A stretch of DNA of 7,619 nt from Candidatus Latescibacterota bacterium (GTDB taxonomy: Bacteria > Latescibacterota > UBA2968 > UBA8231), in assembly GCA_022825185.1 (NCBI GenBank), contig JAJDYK010000233.1:1-7619 (forward strand), written 5' to 3'. Every line of letters starts with the position of its first letter. Position 1 is the stretch's first letter. The position numbers and the translations under genes were made by a program. The notes beneath the pieces were generated by a model. The model ran no database searches, was not told where the DNA came from, and was given only the letters and a program-made list of their open reading frames with translations. Of this stretch, positions 1 through 6,418 are shown piece after piece.

Positions 1-1
1 C

Positions 2-796
2 ATCTGCACTTGGGGTGCTTTTCACGCGGAGACCGGAATTCAGATCTGCGATTCAGGGCGGGTAAAAGCCGTGCTCTGCGAAAAGCCCTTCACCCAAAAC
101 GCAGCCGAAGCAGCGGCCTTTGTCGCGGCTGGCAGGAAAAACCGCGTCCTCGTGGCCGAGGCGTTTAAGTTCCGCCATCACCCCATGCACTTGCAGGCCA
201 AGGCCATGCTCGACGCCGGTGCAATCGGCGACTTGACCGGCGTGCGGAGCACGTTCTGCACCAGTTCGGGTGCCTCACTCCAAGAGCGCACGCCCGAGTC
301 GAATTGGCGTTTCAACAAGGCCAAAGGCGGCGGCAGTATCTACGACTTGGCTTGTTACAACGTTCACCACGCGCGTTTCATATTTGGCGAGGAGCCAGAG
401 CGGGTGTTTGCCGCGCAGCAGTTGGGCTTGGAGACCGATGATGCCGCGTCGATTGTGCTGGTTTTTTCCGGGGGGCGGAGTGCGCAGATCTCCGTGGGTT
501 TTAATACGTTCAGTTCGCAGTACGCGGAAATTTCCGGGCACCGCGGAATGCTGCGGCTAGATCAGGTGTGGAACAACGAGAATCGGGCCGTGACCGTCGA
601 GCATCGCACGCCGAACGGGGTGGAGGTCATCGAAATCCCGCCGTGCTTTCAGTTTGCATTGCAGTTGCAGCACCTGTGCGAGTGCTTGGCCGAGGGACGG
701 GAGCATCGGATCACGCCGGAGCACAGCGTCGCGCAGATGCGGGTGTTAGACGCGGTGAAGGAGTCTATGGAGACGGGGCGGGCGGTGGAGTTGTAA
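2..796 (+). CDS. Gfo/Idh/MocA family oxidoreductase (5' truncated by window edge)
   Basis: This is the C-terminal 264 residues of an NAD(P)-dependent sugar or diol dehydrogenase. The reading frame is open to the left edge. The residues before the GTG at 71 (ICTWGAFHAETG...) match the end of the Rossmann domain that normally precedes the EKP motif, so GTG 71 is internal and the true start lies outside the window. Seen: the CEKPF motif at partial residues 26-30, whose Lys is the usual catalytic/cofactor residue, then AEAFKFRHHP, and a GGGSIYDLACYNVHHARFIFG-type segment. That segment resembles the GGGALLDxGCYP region of dimeric dihydrodiol dehydrogenase and D-xylose dehydrogenase relatives. The rest is the alpha/beta C-terminal substrate domain. 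The gene ends in TAA, 75 nt before a second family member on the same strand, so the two may be co-transcribed. The family is clear; the substrate is unknown. Confidence 0.9.
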   Translation: MCTWGAFHAETGIQICDSGRVKAVLCEKPFTQNAAEAAAFVAAGRKNRVLVAEAFKFRHHPMHLQAKAMLDAGAIGDLTGVRSTFCTSSGASLQERTPESNWRFNKAKGGGSIYDLACYNVHHARFIFGEEPERVFAAQQLGLETDDAASIVLVFSGGRSAQISVGFNTFSSQYAEISGHRGMLRLDQVWNNENRAVTVEHRTPNGVEVIEIPPCFQFALQLQHLCECLAEGREHRITPEHSVAQMRVLDAVKESMETGRAVEL

Positions 797-860
797 TCCG
801 CAGATGGACGCAGAATAGGATGCACAAGACGACTTTAATAGGAGCTGCACTTTACAAAGA

Positions 861-865
861 AAGGA
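861..865 (+). promoter_or_regulatory. Ribosome binding site for the second oxidoreductase
   Basis: AAGGA lies 6 nt before the ATG at 872 and fixes that start. No convincing promoter was seen in the 75-nt gap before it, which suits read-through from the upstream oxidoreductase. Confidence 0.6.
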
Positions 866-871
866 CGAATC

Positions 872-1960
872 ATGCGCGTTGGCATTATTGGGCACACGGG
901 CCGCGGCAACTATGGCCACTATCTCGACATGGCGTTTGTCGGGGTCGAAGGCGCGGAGATTGTGGCGCTGGCCGACCCCGACGAGGCGGGACGCCAAGCC
1001 GCTGTGGCCAAGACCGGAGCACCCAAGGGATACGCCGATTACGTGCAGATGTTAGAGGAGGAGCAGCCGGATATCGCGGTGGTGGCGTCGCGGGAGATCG
1101 GCGATCACTTGGCGCTGGTGCTCAATTGCGTGGAGCGCGGGGCGCATGTGTACCTCGAAAAGCCAGTGGCGGCTTCGGTTGCCGAAGTGGACCAGATGAT
1201 CGCAGCGCGCGATAAGGCCGGAGTGACGGTGGTGGTGGCGCATCCGTGGCGGGGGCATCCGCCGATCCAGCGGGTGGCGATTCCGGCGATTAAGGCGGGG
1301 AAGATCGGCCAGCCGCGGCTGTGTCGGATTTATGGGATGGGCGGCGCGCACGGCGGGGATCAACTGTTTTTGGACTTGTATCCGCATTTCTTTGATTTTC
1401 TCTATCAGTTGTTTGGTGCGCCGCTGTGGTGTCACGCGCATCTGACGCAAGATGGACGGAGCGCGACGCCGGCGGATGTAAAGGAAGGTGTTGAAGGGAT
1501 GGGCTTGGTGGCTGGGGACGGGATCAAGGCGTACTACGAGTTTCCGGGCGGAGTGGCTGCTGATTTTGAGTCGTACCGGGGCGATGGGAAGGAGAATCCC
1601 TATCGCATCGACATTCACGGGACCGAGGGAACTTTGTCGCTGCCTGGGCCGATGGTCAATCTGCCGGACATTTACTACCACCCGCTGGTCAACCCTGGGC
1701 TGATTGGCGACCCGCGCTGGGAGGTCGTGCCCTCGTCGCCGCCGCCGGACGAGCACAAGTGGCTCAACGCGCATCGCCGCATGGCGCGGTCTATGATCGA
1801 TATGATCGAAGGCAAGGAGCCAGAGTGGGAGTTGGTAGAGCTGGAGAATGCGCGACTCTATCTAGAAATGGCGATGATGGCCCACGCCTCGCACATGGCC
1901 GGCGCGCGGGTTGGGCTGCCGCTGGCGAGCACGGCGAATCCGTTTGACGAGTGGGAGTGA
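872..1960 (+). CDS. Gfo/Idh/MocA family oxidoreductase
   Basis: This is a complete 362-residue cytoplasmic NAD(P)-dependent oxidoreductase, a usual length for the family. The N-terminal Rossmann fold has the nucleotide-binding loop GIIGHTGRGNYG (residues 4-15) and an acidic ALADPDE stretch after the second strand (32-38). The catalytic LEKPV motif is at 95-99. It is followed by HPWRGHPPIQR (124-134) and a histidine-bearing LDLYPHFFDFLYQLFG segment (167-182), equivalent to the helix that supplies the active-site His in relatives. The ATG at 872 is supported by AGGA at 862-865 with a 6-nt spacer and by the glycine-rich loop starting immediately after it. It follows another member of the family by 75 nt on the same strand, so the two may act on related sugars or polyols. 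The substrate is not recognisable. The nucleotide loop is somewhat longer than the plain GxGxxG form. Confidence 0.92.
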   Translation: MRVGIIGHTGRGNYGHYLDMAFVGVEGAEIVALADPDEAGRQAAVAKTGAPKGYADYVQMLEEEQPDIAVVASREIGDHLALVLNCVERGAHVYLEKPVAASVAEVDQMIAARDKAGVTVVVAHPWRGHPPIQRVAIPAIKAGKIGQPRLCRIYGMGGAHGGDQLFLDLYPHFFDFLYQLFGAPLWCHAHLTQDGRSATPADVKEGVEGMGLVAGDGIKAYYEFPGGVAADFESYRGDGKENPYRIDIHGTEGTLSLPGPMVNLPDIYYHPLVNPGLIGDPRWEVVPSSPPPDEHKWLNAHRRMARSMIDMIEGKEPEWELVELENARLYLEMAMMAHASHMAGARVGLPLASTANPFDEWE

Positions 1961-2032
1961 TAGGGGGGACCGCGTTAAGCAATGGATAGTTGTTATGACC
2001 AACACCGGTTCTGAGCGTAATGGTTTTATGAG

Positions 2033-2341
2033 ATGTTGGATATAGTCTGGATACAGAGCAGAATCAGAGAGGGTCAGTACTACTTTTCGAGACATGGCGA
2101 CCAAGAAAGACAAAATGATAATCTGACCTTGGCCGAAATAGAAGAAGCCTTACTGTCGGGCCTACTCCTTGAGCAGTATGAAGACACGGGCCGGGGAGAA
2201 AGTTGCTTGGTGGTAGGGTTCACGGCTCAGGGCAAACCTCTGCATATTGTGTGCGGCGAAATTGACAATCGCGTGGTCATTATTACCGTTTATATTCCAA
2301 TACCACCGAAATTCAAAAACCCATATCAAAGAGGTGCCTGA
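2033..2341 (+). CDS. DUF4258 domain-containing protein (possible toxin-like partner)
   Basis: This is a 102-residue protein with the layout of the DUF4258 family: an N-terminal helix ending in YYFSRHGDQERQ (about residues 16-27), then a LTLAEIEEALLSG helix (32-44), a GRGESCLVVGF strand, GKPLHIVCGEIDN, and a final VVIITVYIP strand. DUF4258 genes are commonly followed by a YgiT-type zinc-finger gene, as here, in an arrangement resembling the MqsR-MqsA toxin-antitoxin pair. A toxin or RNase role is inferred, not shown. Its stop codon shares one base with the next start (TGATG). The ATG at 2033 has no good ribosome binding site, so the exact start is less certain than the frame. The gene is richer in A+T than its neighbours, which suggests it was acquired. 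Confidence 0.8.
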   Translation: MLDIVWIQSRIREGQYYFSRHGDQERQNDNLTLAEIEEALLSGLLLEQYEDTGRGESCLVVGFTAQGKPLHIVCGEIDNRVVIITVYIPIPPKFKNPYQRGA

Positions 2342-2601
2342 TGAAAACGGGCTGTTCTTTTTGTGGTCATAAGGAACTTCAGTCTCGTCAAACCCAGTAC
2401 ATTTATCGGCACAATGGCCAATTTCTCATTGTGGATGACGTGCCCTGTCTCCAATGCGCGTACTGTGGCGAACAGTACTTTGAAGGTTTCGTATTGAGAG
2501 ATATAGAAAAGAGATTCAACGAACTCCATGTACATGGGCAGAAGGCGAGCAAAGAGGTTCAAATCCCCGTTGAACACTTCTCGGACCTGCATCAAGTCTG
2601 A
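2341..2601 (+). CDS. YgiT-type zinc finger protein (possible antitoxin-like partner)
   Basis: This is an 86-residue protein resembling the N-terminal zinc domain of MqsA/YgiT. Cys5-x2-Cys8 (CSFC) and Cys39-x2-Cys42 (CAYCGEQYFEG) form the expected four-cysteine zinc site, with an additional Cys36 just before. Between them lies the typical YIYRHNGQFLIVDDVP strand pair. A helix (VLRDIEKRFNELH) and a short IPVEHF tail follow. The helix-turn-helix DNA-binding domain of full-length MqsA is absent, so if this is an antitoxin it probably binds its partner rather than an operator. Translation is coupled to the DUF4258 gene: the ATG overlaps that gene's TGA by one base, and GAGGTG at 2331-2336 is a plausible ribosome binding site. 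Family assignment is firm; the toxin-antitoxin role is inferred from the pairing. Confidence 0.82.
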   Translation: MKTGCSFCGHKELQSRQTQYIYRHNGQFLIVDDVPCLQCAYCGEQYFEGFVLRDIEKRFNELHVHGQKASKEVQIPVEHFSDLHQV

Positions 2602-2605
2602 CGCG

Positions 2606-2630
2606 GCGAGGCCAAGAGCGAGCGCCTCGC
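2606..2630. other. Inverted repeat between convergent genes, possible weak terminator
   Basis: A perfect 7-bp inverted repeat, GCGAGGC (2606-2612) and GCCTCGC (2624-2630), has an 11-nt loop. It begins 5 nt after the stop codon of the zinc-finger gene, in the 91-nt gap before the convergent nrfA end. It could end transcription from either side, but no T-run follows on either strand, so it is not a classical Rho-independent terminator. Confidence 0.35.
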
Positions 2631-2692
2631 AGTGGAGCCGATGGCGATCAAGATCAGTAAGACCGAAACAGGTAGTATGGTTGCCGTTGCAA

Positions 2693-4138
2693 CTAGAGTT
2701 TGTCCTTTAGCATAGGTTTCTGCGCCTCGACCAACCACTCGATAGCAGCGATCTGGCCTTGGCGGGCGTAATCGGCTGCTTCGCCGAGAATGCGGGCGGC
2801 CTCCTGCGGAGCGTGAAAGCCCATGGAATTTTCCGCGGCCACGAAATCGAGCCGCCACTGCGCCTTGCGCTGCAGGGCGAGGGCCGTTGCTAGGTCGCTG
2901 TCTTCGGCACCGGCTGCGCGGGCCGCTGCTATGGCGTCGAGTTGGTCCATGAGGGCGGTACCGGCTCGCTGCAGGAGGTCGAAGTTGCGCTGCTGGATCG
3001 CGTCGGCGCGGGCGGCGAGTTCGGCCTCGGAGAAAGAGTGGCAGACCTGACAGGCGCGGTTGATGTTCAGCAGCGGGCTGCGCACCCAGTGGTCGGAGAT
3101 TTTAGCGGCTCCATCGCGCATATAGGGCATGTGGCAGTCGGCGCAGGAGACGCCGCTGCGCGCGTGGATGCCTTGGCTCCAGAGTTCAAATTCTGGGTGT
3201 TGTGCCTTGAGGACTTTCGCGCCGGTCTCTTTGTGGACGTAGTCGTAAAACTCGCTGCCATCGTCTAGGGTCATGGCGTCCCAAAACGCTTCCATTTCCT
3301 CTACCTTAAGCCCGTTGCCCCAGGGAAAAGTCAGTTTCGCCCCGCTGCCGCAGTAGTATTCGACGTGGCACTGGCCGCAGGTGAACGAGCGCATCTCATT
3401 GCGGCTCGCGCTCGCGTTGGGGTCGTAGGGGCGCTCGCGGTTGCCCCGCCGCCAGCGTTCGAGCGACGGCAGGTGCGAGACCGGGGCGTCGGACTCGGCT
3501 AGCATTTGGATGCCTTGGATAAACCCGGGCCGGGTGATGCGCAGTTGCATGGTCGCTGGGTCGTGGCAATCGACGCACGATACTGGATGGGCGTGTCCGG
3601 CGTCGTGCAGCATCTGGTTTAGCTCGCCATAGGAATAGGCGTAGGAGCGCTCAAAGCCCGCGGTGGCGTCGCCGTCGCCAAGCTGCCGGTAGAGGGGCAT
3701 GATGGAGGCGTGGCAGTGTAGGCAGGAGCCGGACTGGGGCTTGGATTGCCGCTCGGTTTGCTCTTGGTCGTAGAGCATGTAGGCGTGGCCGCGCCGGTCG
3801 CGGTAGTCGAGCGAGAACGCGTACCCGAGGAACATGCGCCGGAGCCAGGGGTCGCGTTCGATCTTCTGCGCGGGCAGGGCCTCGCTGCCGCCGTGTCCGC
3901 CGAAGCGCGTGCGGGTCGCCTCGGCCGTGCGCTTGTAGCTGTCGTATTGCCGCGGCCAGTTGATGCCCCAATGGGCTGGGTCGGTGTCGTCTTCCCCGAC
4001 TTCGACGAGGCGCACCGGGCCGCGCCGCGCTTCGGCCTTGCGTTCGTACATGTTGACCAACAACCCGGTGACGAGTGCGCTGGCCAGGGCCACTAAGGCT
4101 AAAAGGACGATGGCTTTATAAGGTATTTTGCGAGACAT
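2693..4138 (-). CDS. nrfA: Ammonia-forming cytochrome c nitrite reductase (pentahaem c552)
   Basis: This enzyme catalyses six-electron reduction of nitrite to ammonium on the periplasmic side. The 481-residue protein starts with a membrane anchor or signal segment (about residues 7-30). Five haem motifs are present: CLHCH 139-143, CVDCH 188-192, CGQCH 254-258, CADCH 332-336 and CQVCH 363-367. NrfA hallmarks are retained: RGHAY with Arg116, CGQCHVEYY with Tyr261, KAQHPE with Lys311, Gln313 and His314 (catalytic His and calcium-site residues in known NrfA), CADCHMP, and [11 protein letters not shown] with a likely distal haem ligand at His442. Unusually, the first and catalytic haem site is CXXCH, not the CXXCK of E. 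coli NrfA. The gene starts 3 nt after the nrfH stop codon, with no strong ribosome binding site, suggesting translational coupling. It converges on the zinc-finger gene. Identification is very secure. Confidence 0.97.
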   Translation of the reverse strand: MSRKIPYKAIVLLALVALASALVTGLLVNMYERKAEARRGPVRLVEVGEDDTDPAHWGINWPRQYDSYKRTAEATRTRFGGHGGSEALPAQKIERDPWLRRMFLGYAFSLDYRDRRGHAYMLYDQEQTERQSKPQSGSCLHCHASIMPLYRQLGDGDATAGFERSYAYSYGELNQMLHDAGHAHPVSCVDCHDPATMQLRITRPGFIQGIQMLAESDAPVSHLPSLERWRRGNRERPYDPNASASRNEMRSFTCGQCHVEYYCGSGAKLTFPWGNGLKVEEMEAFWDAMTLDDGSEFYDYVHKETGAKVLKAQHPEFELWSQGIHARSGVSCADCHMPYMRDGAAKISDHWVRSPLLNINRACQVCHSFSEAELAARADAIQQRNFDLLQRAGTALMDQLDAIAAARAAGAEDSDLATALALQRKAQWRLDFVAAENSMGFHAPQEAARILGEAADYARQGQIAAIEWLVEAQKPMLKDKL

Positions 4139-4141
4139 AAG

Positions 4142-4624
4142 CTACTCGTCGTTATGGATATTCTCTGGGCCGCCCAAGCCCACCCACTCCCCGTGGCCGG
4201 CCGTGCGGTGGCAGTGGATGCAGCGCACGGCTTCGGTATCGACGATTTGGTGGACGAAGGCGCTGTGACATACGAGGCAATTTTGCTGTAAGATGCGGCT
4301 GTTTTTTTCGTTAATAAGGATCGGCTCAGGGAAATTTTGCAATGTAAAGGCTGTAGAGTGATTCCAGCCGTTTTCGGCCTTGGCCAGATACTTACTCAAG
4401 AAACTGCGCGGCAGATGGCAATCGACGCAAGTGGCCACGGTGTGGTGGCTGGATTTGCGATAGGAATCTAGCTGGGGCCGCATGATGTGGCAGTTGGCAC
4501 ACGCGTCCGGATTCGTGCTGAAATAGGACAGGCCCTCTCCGTAGTGGAAGGTAAAGGCCCCCACCCCGATTAGGGCGGCTAGCCACAACAGGCCGAGCCA
4601 CAGATAGGGACTTGTTGGACGCAT
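4142..4624 (-). CDS. nrfH: Cytochrome c nitrite reductase small subunit, NapC/NirT-type tetrahaem quinol dehydrogenase
   Basis: NrfH anchors NrfA to the membrane and feeds it electrons from menaquinol. The chosen start (ATG at 4622-4624) gives 160 residues, matching known NrfH. It places a single N-terminal membrane helix at about residues 6-27 ([19 protein letters not shown]). An in-frame ATG at 4699 would add 25 polar residues and overlap the upstream gene by 29 bp, so it is less likely. Four haem motifs are seen: CANCH 42-46, CVDCH 66-70, CLVCH 116-120 and CIHCH 135-139. The first is followed by IM, so Met48 gives the CXXCHXM signature of NrfH haem 1. Lys82, in a KAENG stretch, lies near where the quinol-site lysine is expected; that is inferred. 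It sits between the kinase-like gene (46-nt gap) and nrfA (3-nt gap). The ribosome binding site is weak. Confidence 0.95.
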   Translation of the reverse strand: MRPTSPYLWLGLLWLAALIGVGAFTFHYGEGLSYFSTNPDACANCHIMRPQLDSYRKSSHHTVATCVDCHLPRSFLSKYLAKAENGWNHSTAFTLQNFPEPILINEKNSRILQQNCLVCHSAFVHQIVDTEAVRCIHCHRTAGHGEWVGLGGPENIHNDE

Positions 4625-4637
4625 GGATGATTTTTCT

Positions 4638-4662
4638 GCCGCCTTGTAGGTTAGGTGGCGGC
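4638..4662 (-). other. Inverted repeat in the leader of nrfH
   Basis: In transcript sense, GCCGCC (4662-4657) and GGCGGC (4643-4638) form a 6-bp stem with a 13-nt loop, in the 46-nt gap between the kinase-like gene and nrfH. The only purine-rich ribosome-binding-like stretch, AAGGCGG, overlaps the 3' arm. A-residues rather than T-residues follow, so it is not a Rho-independent terminator. It may hide the binding site or mark an mRNA processing point, or it may be chance in G+C-rich DNA. Confidence 0.3.
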
Positions 4663-4670
4663 CAGTTATT

Positions 4671-5288
4671 TCATTCGGCCAAAAGCCGCGTGGCGGCATC
4701 TTCGGGGCTGAGGTGGGGGATGGAGCGGTTGAGGAAGGTTTCGAGGAGTTGGGCCGGTGTTAGGTCGGTGGTGTCGATGGCGAATTTGCGGCGGATCCAA
4801 GAGGATCGCACCTCTTGCTCGAAGCGATCTAGTATTTCTGGAACGTCTTCGGCGGGGACCAATGAGTGCGGGTGTGGGGCTGCGGCCATGCGGGCGCGGA
4901 TTGTTTCGGGCGCGGCGTACAGGTGGACGAGTATGGTGTCGTCGGGCATGTCTGGCTCGTATTCGCGGATGTCGATGTCTATGTCGGGGTAGTAGTATTT
5001 GGGGCCGTACACCTTTTCCTCGATGTGGAAGCCGCCCAACAAGATGTCTCGGTAGCGGTGCAACAAGCGCACGTGATAGACGATTTGGAACCGCTGGAAC
5101 CGTTCTTTGATAGCCGGCAGCATGGCCAGCATGGCTAGCTGCTCTTCGTCGCTGAGGTGATAGGCATCGGGGATGGTAAAATGGTCGTCGAGATGGTGGC
5201 TAATTCCGCGACTCAGCCCCCATTGATGCACCTGATTGATGAGGGTGCTGACGCCTGAGTATTCGCAGCCGACGGCAATGACGCGCAT
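4671..5288 (-). CDS. P-loop protein resembling nucleoside/thymidylate kinases, with degenerate motifs
   Basis: This is a 205-residue cytoplasmic protein of unknown function. The start at 5288 is chosen because AAAGGA (5301-5296) lies 7 nt upstream and it puts the P-loop at the N-terminus; an ATG at 5294 is too close to that site, and one at 5363 lies inside the promoter. The fold order resembles nucleotide kinases: strand plus P-loop GCEYSGVST (7-15), acidic HHLDDHF (31-37), [12 protein letters not shown] (85-96) aligned with the usual DRFH..E.VYGP motif, a LID-like [11 protein letters not shown] (130-140), and a C-terminal [18 protein letters not shown]. Two expected elements are missing: the Walker A lysine is Val13, and the DR pair is Gly85-Gly86. 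It may be a pseudokinase, a nucleotide sensor, or a P-loop enzyme of another kind such as a sulfotransferase-like protein. It leads the unit containing nrfH and nrfA. Confidence 0.78.
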   Translation of the reverse strand: MRVIAVGCEYSGVSTLINQVHQWGLSRGISHHLDDHFTIPDAYHLSDEEQLAMLAMLPAIKERFQRFQIVYHVRLLHRYRDILLGGFHIEEKVYGPKYYYPDIDIDIREYEPDMPDDTILVHLYAAPETIRARMAAAPHPHSLVPAEDVPEILDRFEQEVRSSWIRRKFAIDTTDLTPAQLLETFLNRSIPHLSPEDAATRLLAE

Positions 5289-5295
5289 GAGCATA

Positions 5296-5301
5296 TCCTT
5301 T
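5296..5301 (-). promoter_or_regulatory. Ribosome binding site of the kinase-like gene
   Basis: AAAGGA on the minus strand lies 7 nt before the ATG at 5288. It decides between three in-frame ATGs (5363, 5294 and 5288) in favour of 5288. Confidence 0.7.
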
Positions 5302-5325
5302 GAGTGTCGTGAACCGAATTGAAAC

Positions 5326-5354
5326 ACTATACTGGCCCCACAATCCCCTGTCAA
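5326..5354 (-). promoter_or_regulatory. Sigma-70-type promoter of the kinase-like/nrfH/nrfA unit
   Basis: On the minus strand a perfect -35 box TTGACA (5354-5349) is separated by exactly 17 nt from a -10 box TATAGT (5331-5326). Transcription should start near 5319, giving a leader of about 30 nt before the ATG at 5288. A second TTGACA (5363-5358) lies one 9-nt period further upstream. No FNR-type TTGAT-N4-ATCAA site was seen nearby, so anaerobic FNR control is not evident. Confidence 0.72.
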
Positions 5355-5439
5355 ATTTGTCAACGGAGAACGGGCATAGGAGGACGCAGCACCGTATATT
5401 GACGATTATTTTTCAGCTTTGGTACTCAACTCTTAGGAA

Positions 5440-5443
5440 AGGA
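5440..5443 (+). promoter_or_regulatory. Ribosome binding site of the third oxidoreductase
   Basis: AGGA within the purine-rich AGGAAAGGAAA stretch (5435-5445) lies 6 nt before the ATG at 5450 and supports that start over the in-frame ATG at 5300. Confidence 0.65.
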
Positions 5444-5449
5444 AATCCC

Positions 5450-6412
5450 ATGGCAGATTTGAAAGTAGCGGTCATCGGCTGCGGCGGCCACGCCCAGTCG
5501 CACTTCCGCATGATTGCCGATGAGCCACGCTTGCGCTTGGTGGGCATTGCCGAGTTGGACGAAGAGCGGCTGCGCAAAAATCAAGCTGAGTGGGAGCCGG
5601 AACGCGCCTTTGCCGACTATCGGGAAATGCTCGATGTCTGTCGGCCGGACGTAGTACACGTGGTTACCATGCCCGGCCACTTGCTGCCCATCGTGCTCGA
5701 TTGCTTGGAGCGCGGGCTGCACACTTCGGTGGAGAAAGCGCCGGGCATGACCGAGGCCGAGACCGCGCAGATGGCGCAAGCGGCCCAGCAGAGCCAAGGC
5801 AAGGCGCTGGTATCCTTTAATCGGCGTTACTTTCCCCAGGTGCTAGCCGTGCGGCAGCGCATCGAGGCGGCTGGTGGCGCGGTGCATTGCGCTGCCACGT
5901 ACAACAAGCCGGTAACTTTGTTGGGACCGGCGGCACCCGATCCGGTGATATGCGACGCCATTCACCACGTCGATTTGCTGCGCTGGCTGGCTGGCCGCAG
6001 CGCCGAGGAAGCGGCCATTCCGGTGGAGGTGCAGGGGATGGTGCAGGACGGCGAGCGGCCTGGGTGTCACCGGCACAACGCCGTGGTGCGTTTCGATACG
6101 GGCACCTTCGGCACCATGATGAGCCACTACGGCGTCGGCTACCGCATTCAGCGGGCCGAAGTTCACGGCGAGGATTTGTCGGTCTATCTGGATATGACCC
6201 GGGGGCCGCAGGTAGAGGGTTATGATAAGGGGGAGCCTTTTACTGTGGAGGATGAGGAAATCGAAGCAATGGGCGGGACTGGCTTCAACGAGGTCGTCCA
6301 CTTTGTCGATTGCATTTTAGAGGACAGCACGCCGTGGTCGAATTTGGATGACGCCGTGCATACCATGCGTTTGTGCGAGGCTGTTCGCCGGGGGCATCGG
6401 GGGGTGTTGTAG
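5450..6412 (+). CDS. Gfo/Idh/MocA family oxidoreductase with an EKAPG active-site variant
   Basis: This is a complete 320-residue NAD(P)-dependent oxidoreductase. The Rossmann loop is VIGCGGHAQSHF (8-19), the acidic IAELDEE is at 33-39, and VSFNRRYFP (121-129) opens the second domain. DAIHHVDLLRWLAG (169-182) carries the histidine helix typical of the family. The catalytic motif reads EKAPG (95-99) instead of EKP: the lysine is kept and the usual proline position is alanine. The start at 5450 is supported by AGGA at 5440-5443 with a 6-nt spacer and by the Rossmann fold beginning directly after it. An in-frame ATG at 5300 would add 50 residues of non-family sequence and run across the divergent promoter. 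It is transcribed divergently from the nrf unit and ends 6 nt before the convergent Uma2 gene. Substrate unknown. Confidence 0.92.
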   Translation: MADLKVAVIGCGGHAQSHFRMIADEPRLRLVGIAELDEERLRKNQAEWEPERAFADYREMLDVCRPDVVHVVTMPGHLLPIVLDCLERGLHTSVEKAPGMTEAETAQMAQAAQQSQGKALVSFNRRYFPQVLAVRQRIEAAGGAVHCAATYNKPVTLLGPAAPDPVICDAIHHVDLLRWLAGRSAEEAAIPVEVQGMVQDGERPGCHRHNAVVRFDTGTFGTMMSHYGVGYRIQRAEVHGEDLSVYLDMTRGPQVEGYDKGEPFTVEDEEIEAMGGTGFNEVVHFVDCILEDSTPWSNLDDAVHTMRLCEAVRRGHRGVL

Positions 6413-6418
6413 AGGTAT

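Noticed and set aside
1989..2025. Possible operator or promoter upstream of the DUF4258 gene, around an ACCGGT palindrome
   Set aside because: The palindrome is only 6 bp, no MqsA-type operator is visible, and no -35/-10 pair with acceptable spacing was found.
2641..2715. Small plus-strand frame starting MAIKISKTETGS, preceded by a GGAG-like sequence, overlapping the end of nrfA
   Set aside because: It encodes only 24 residues, has no recognisable family, and its last third is antisense to nrfA coding sequence; more likely chance or the decayed end of something else.
2692..4096. Several long plus-strand open frames opposite nrfA (for example 2942-3268 and 3746-4096)
   Set aside because: They are antisense shadows in G+C-rich coding DNA; the minus strand carries an unmistakable pentahaem NrfA.
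5289..5363. N-terminal extension of the kinase-like protein from an ATG at 5363
   Set aside because: The extension would cover the promoter boxes, has no similarity to a P-loop N-terminus, and the ATG at 5288 has a well-placed ribosome binding site.
5395..5428. Possible plus-strand promoter for the third oxidoreductase (TATATT at 5395-5400, or TTGACG at 5399-5404 with TACTCA at 5423-5428)
   Set aside because: TATATT has no -35 partner at suitable spacing, and the TTGACG option has a poor -10 box that would start transcription inside the ribosome binding site. A promoter must exist in this gap but I cannot place it.
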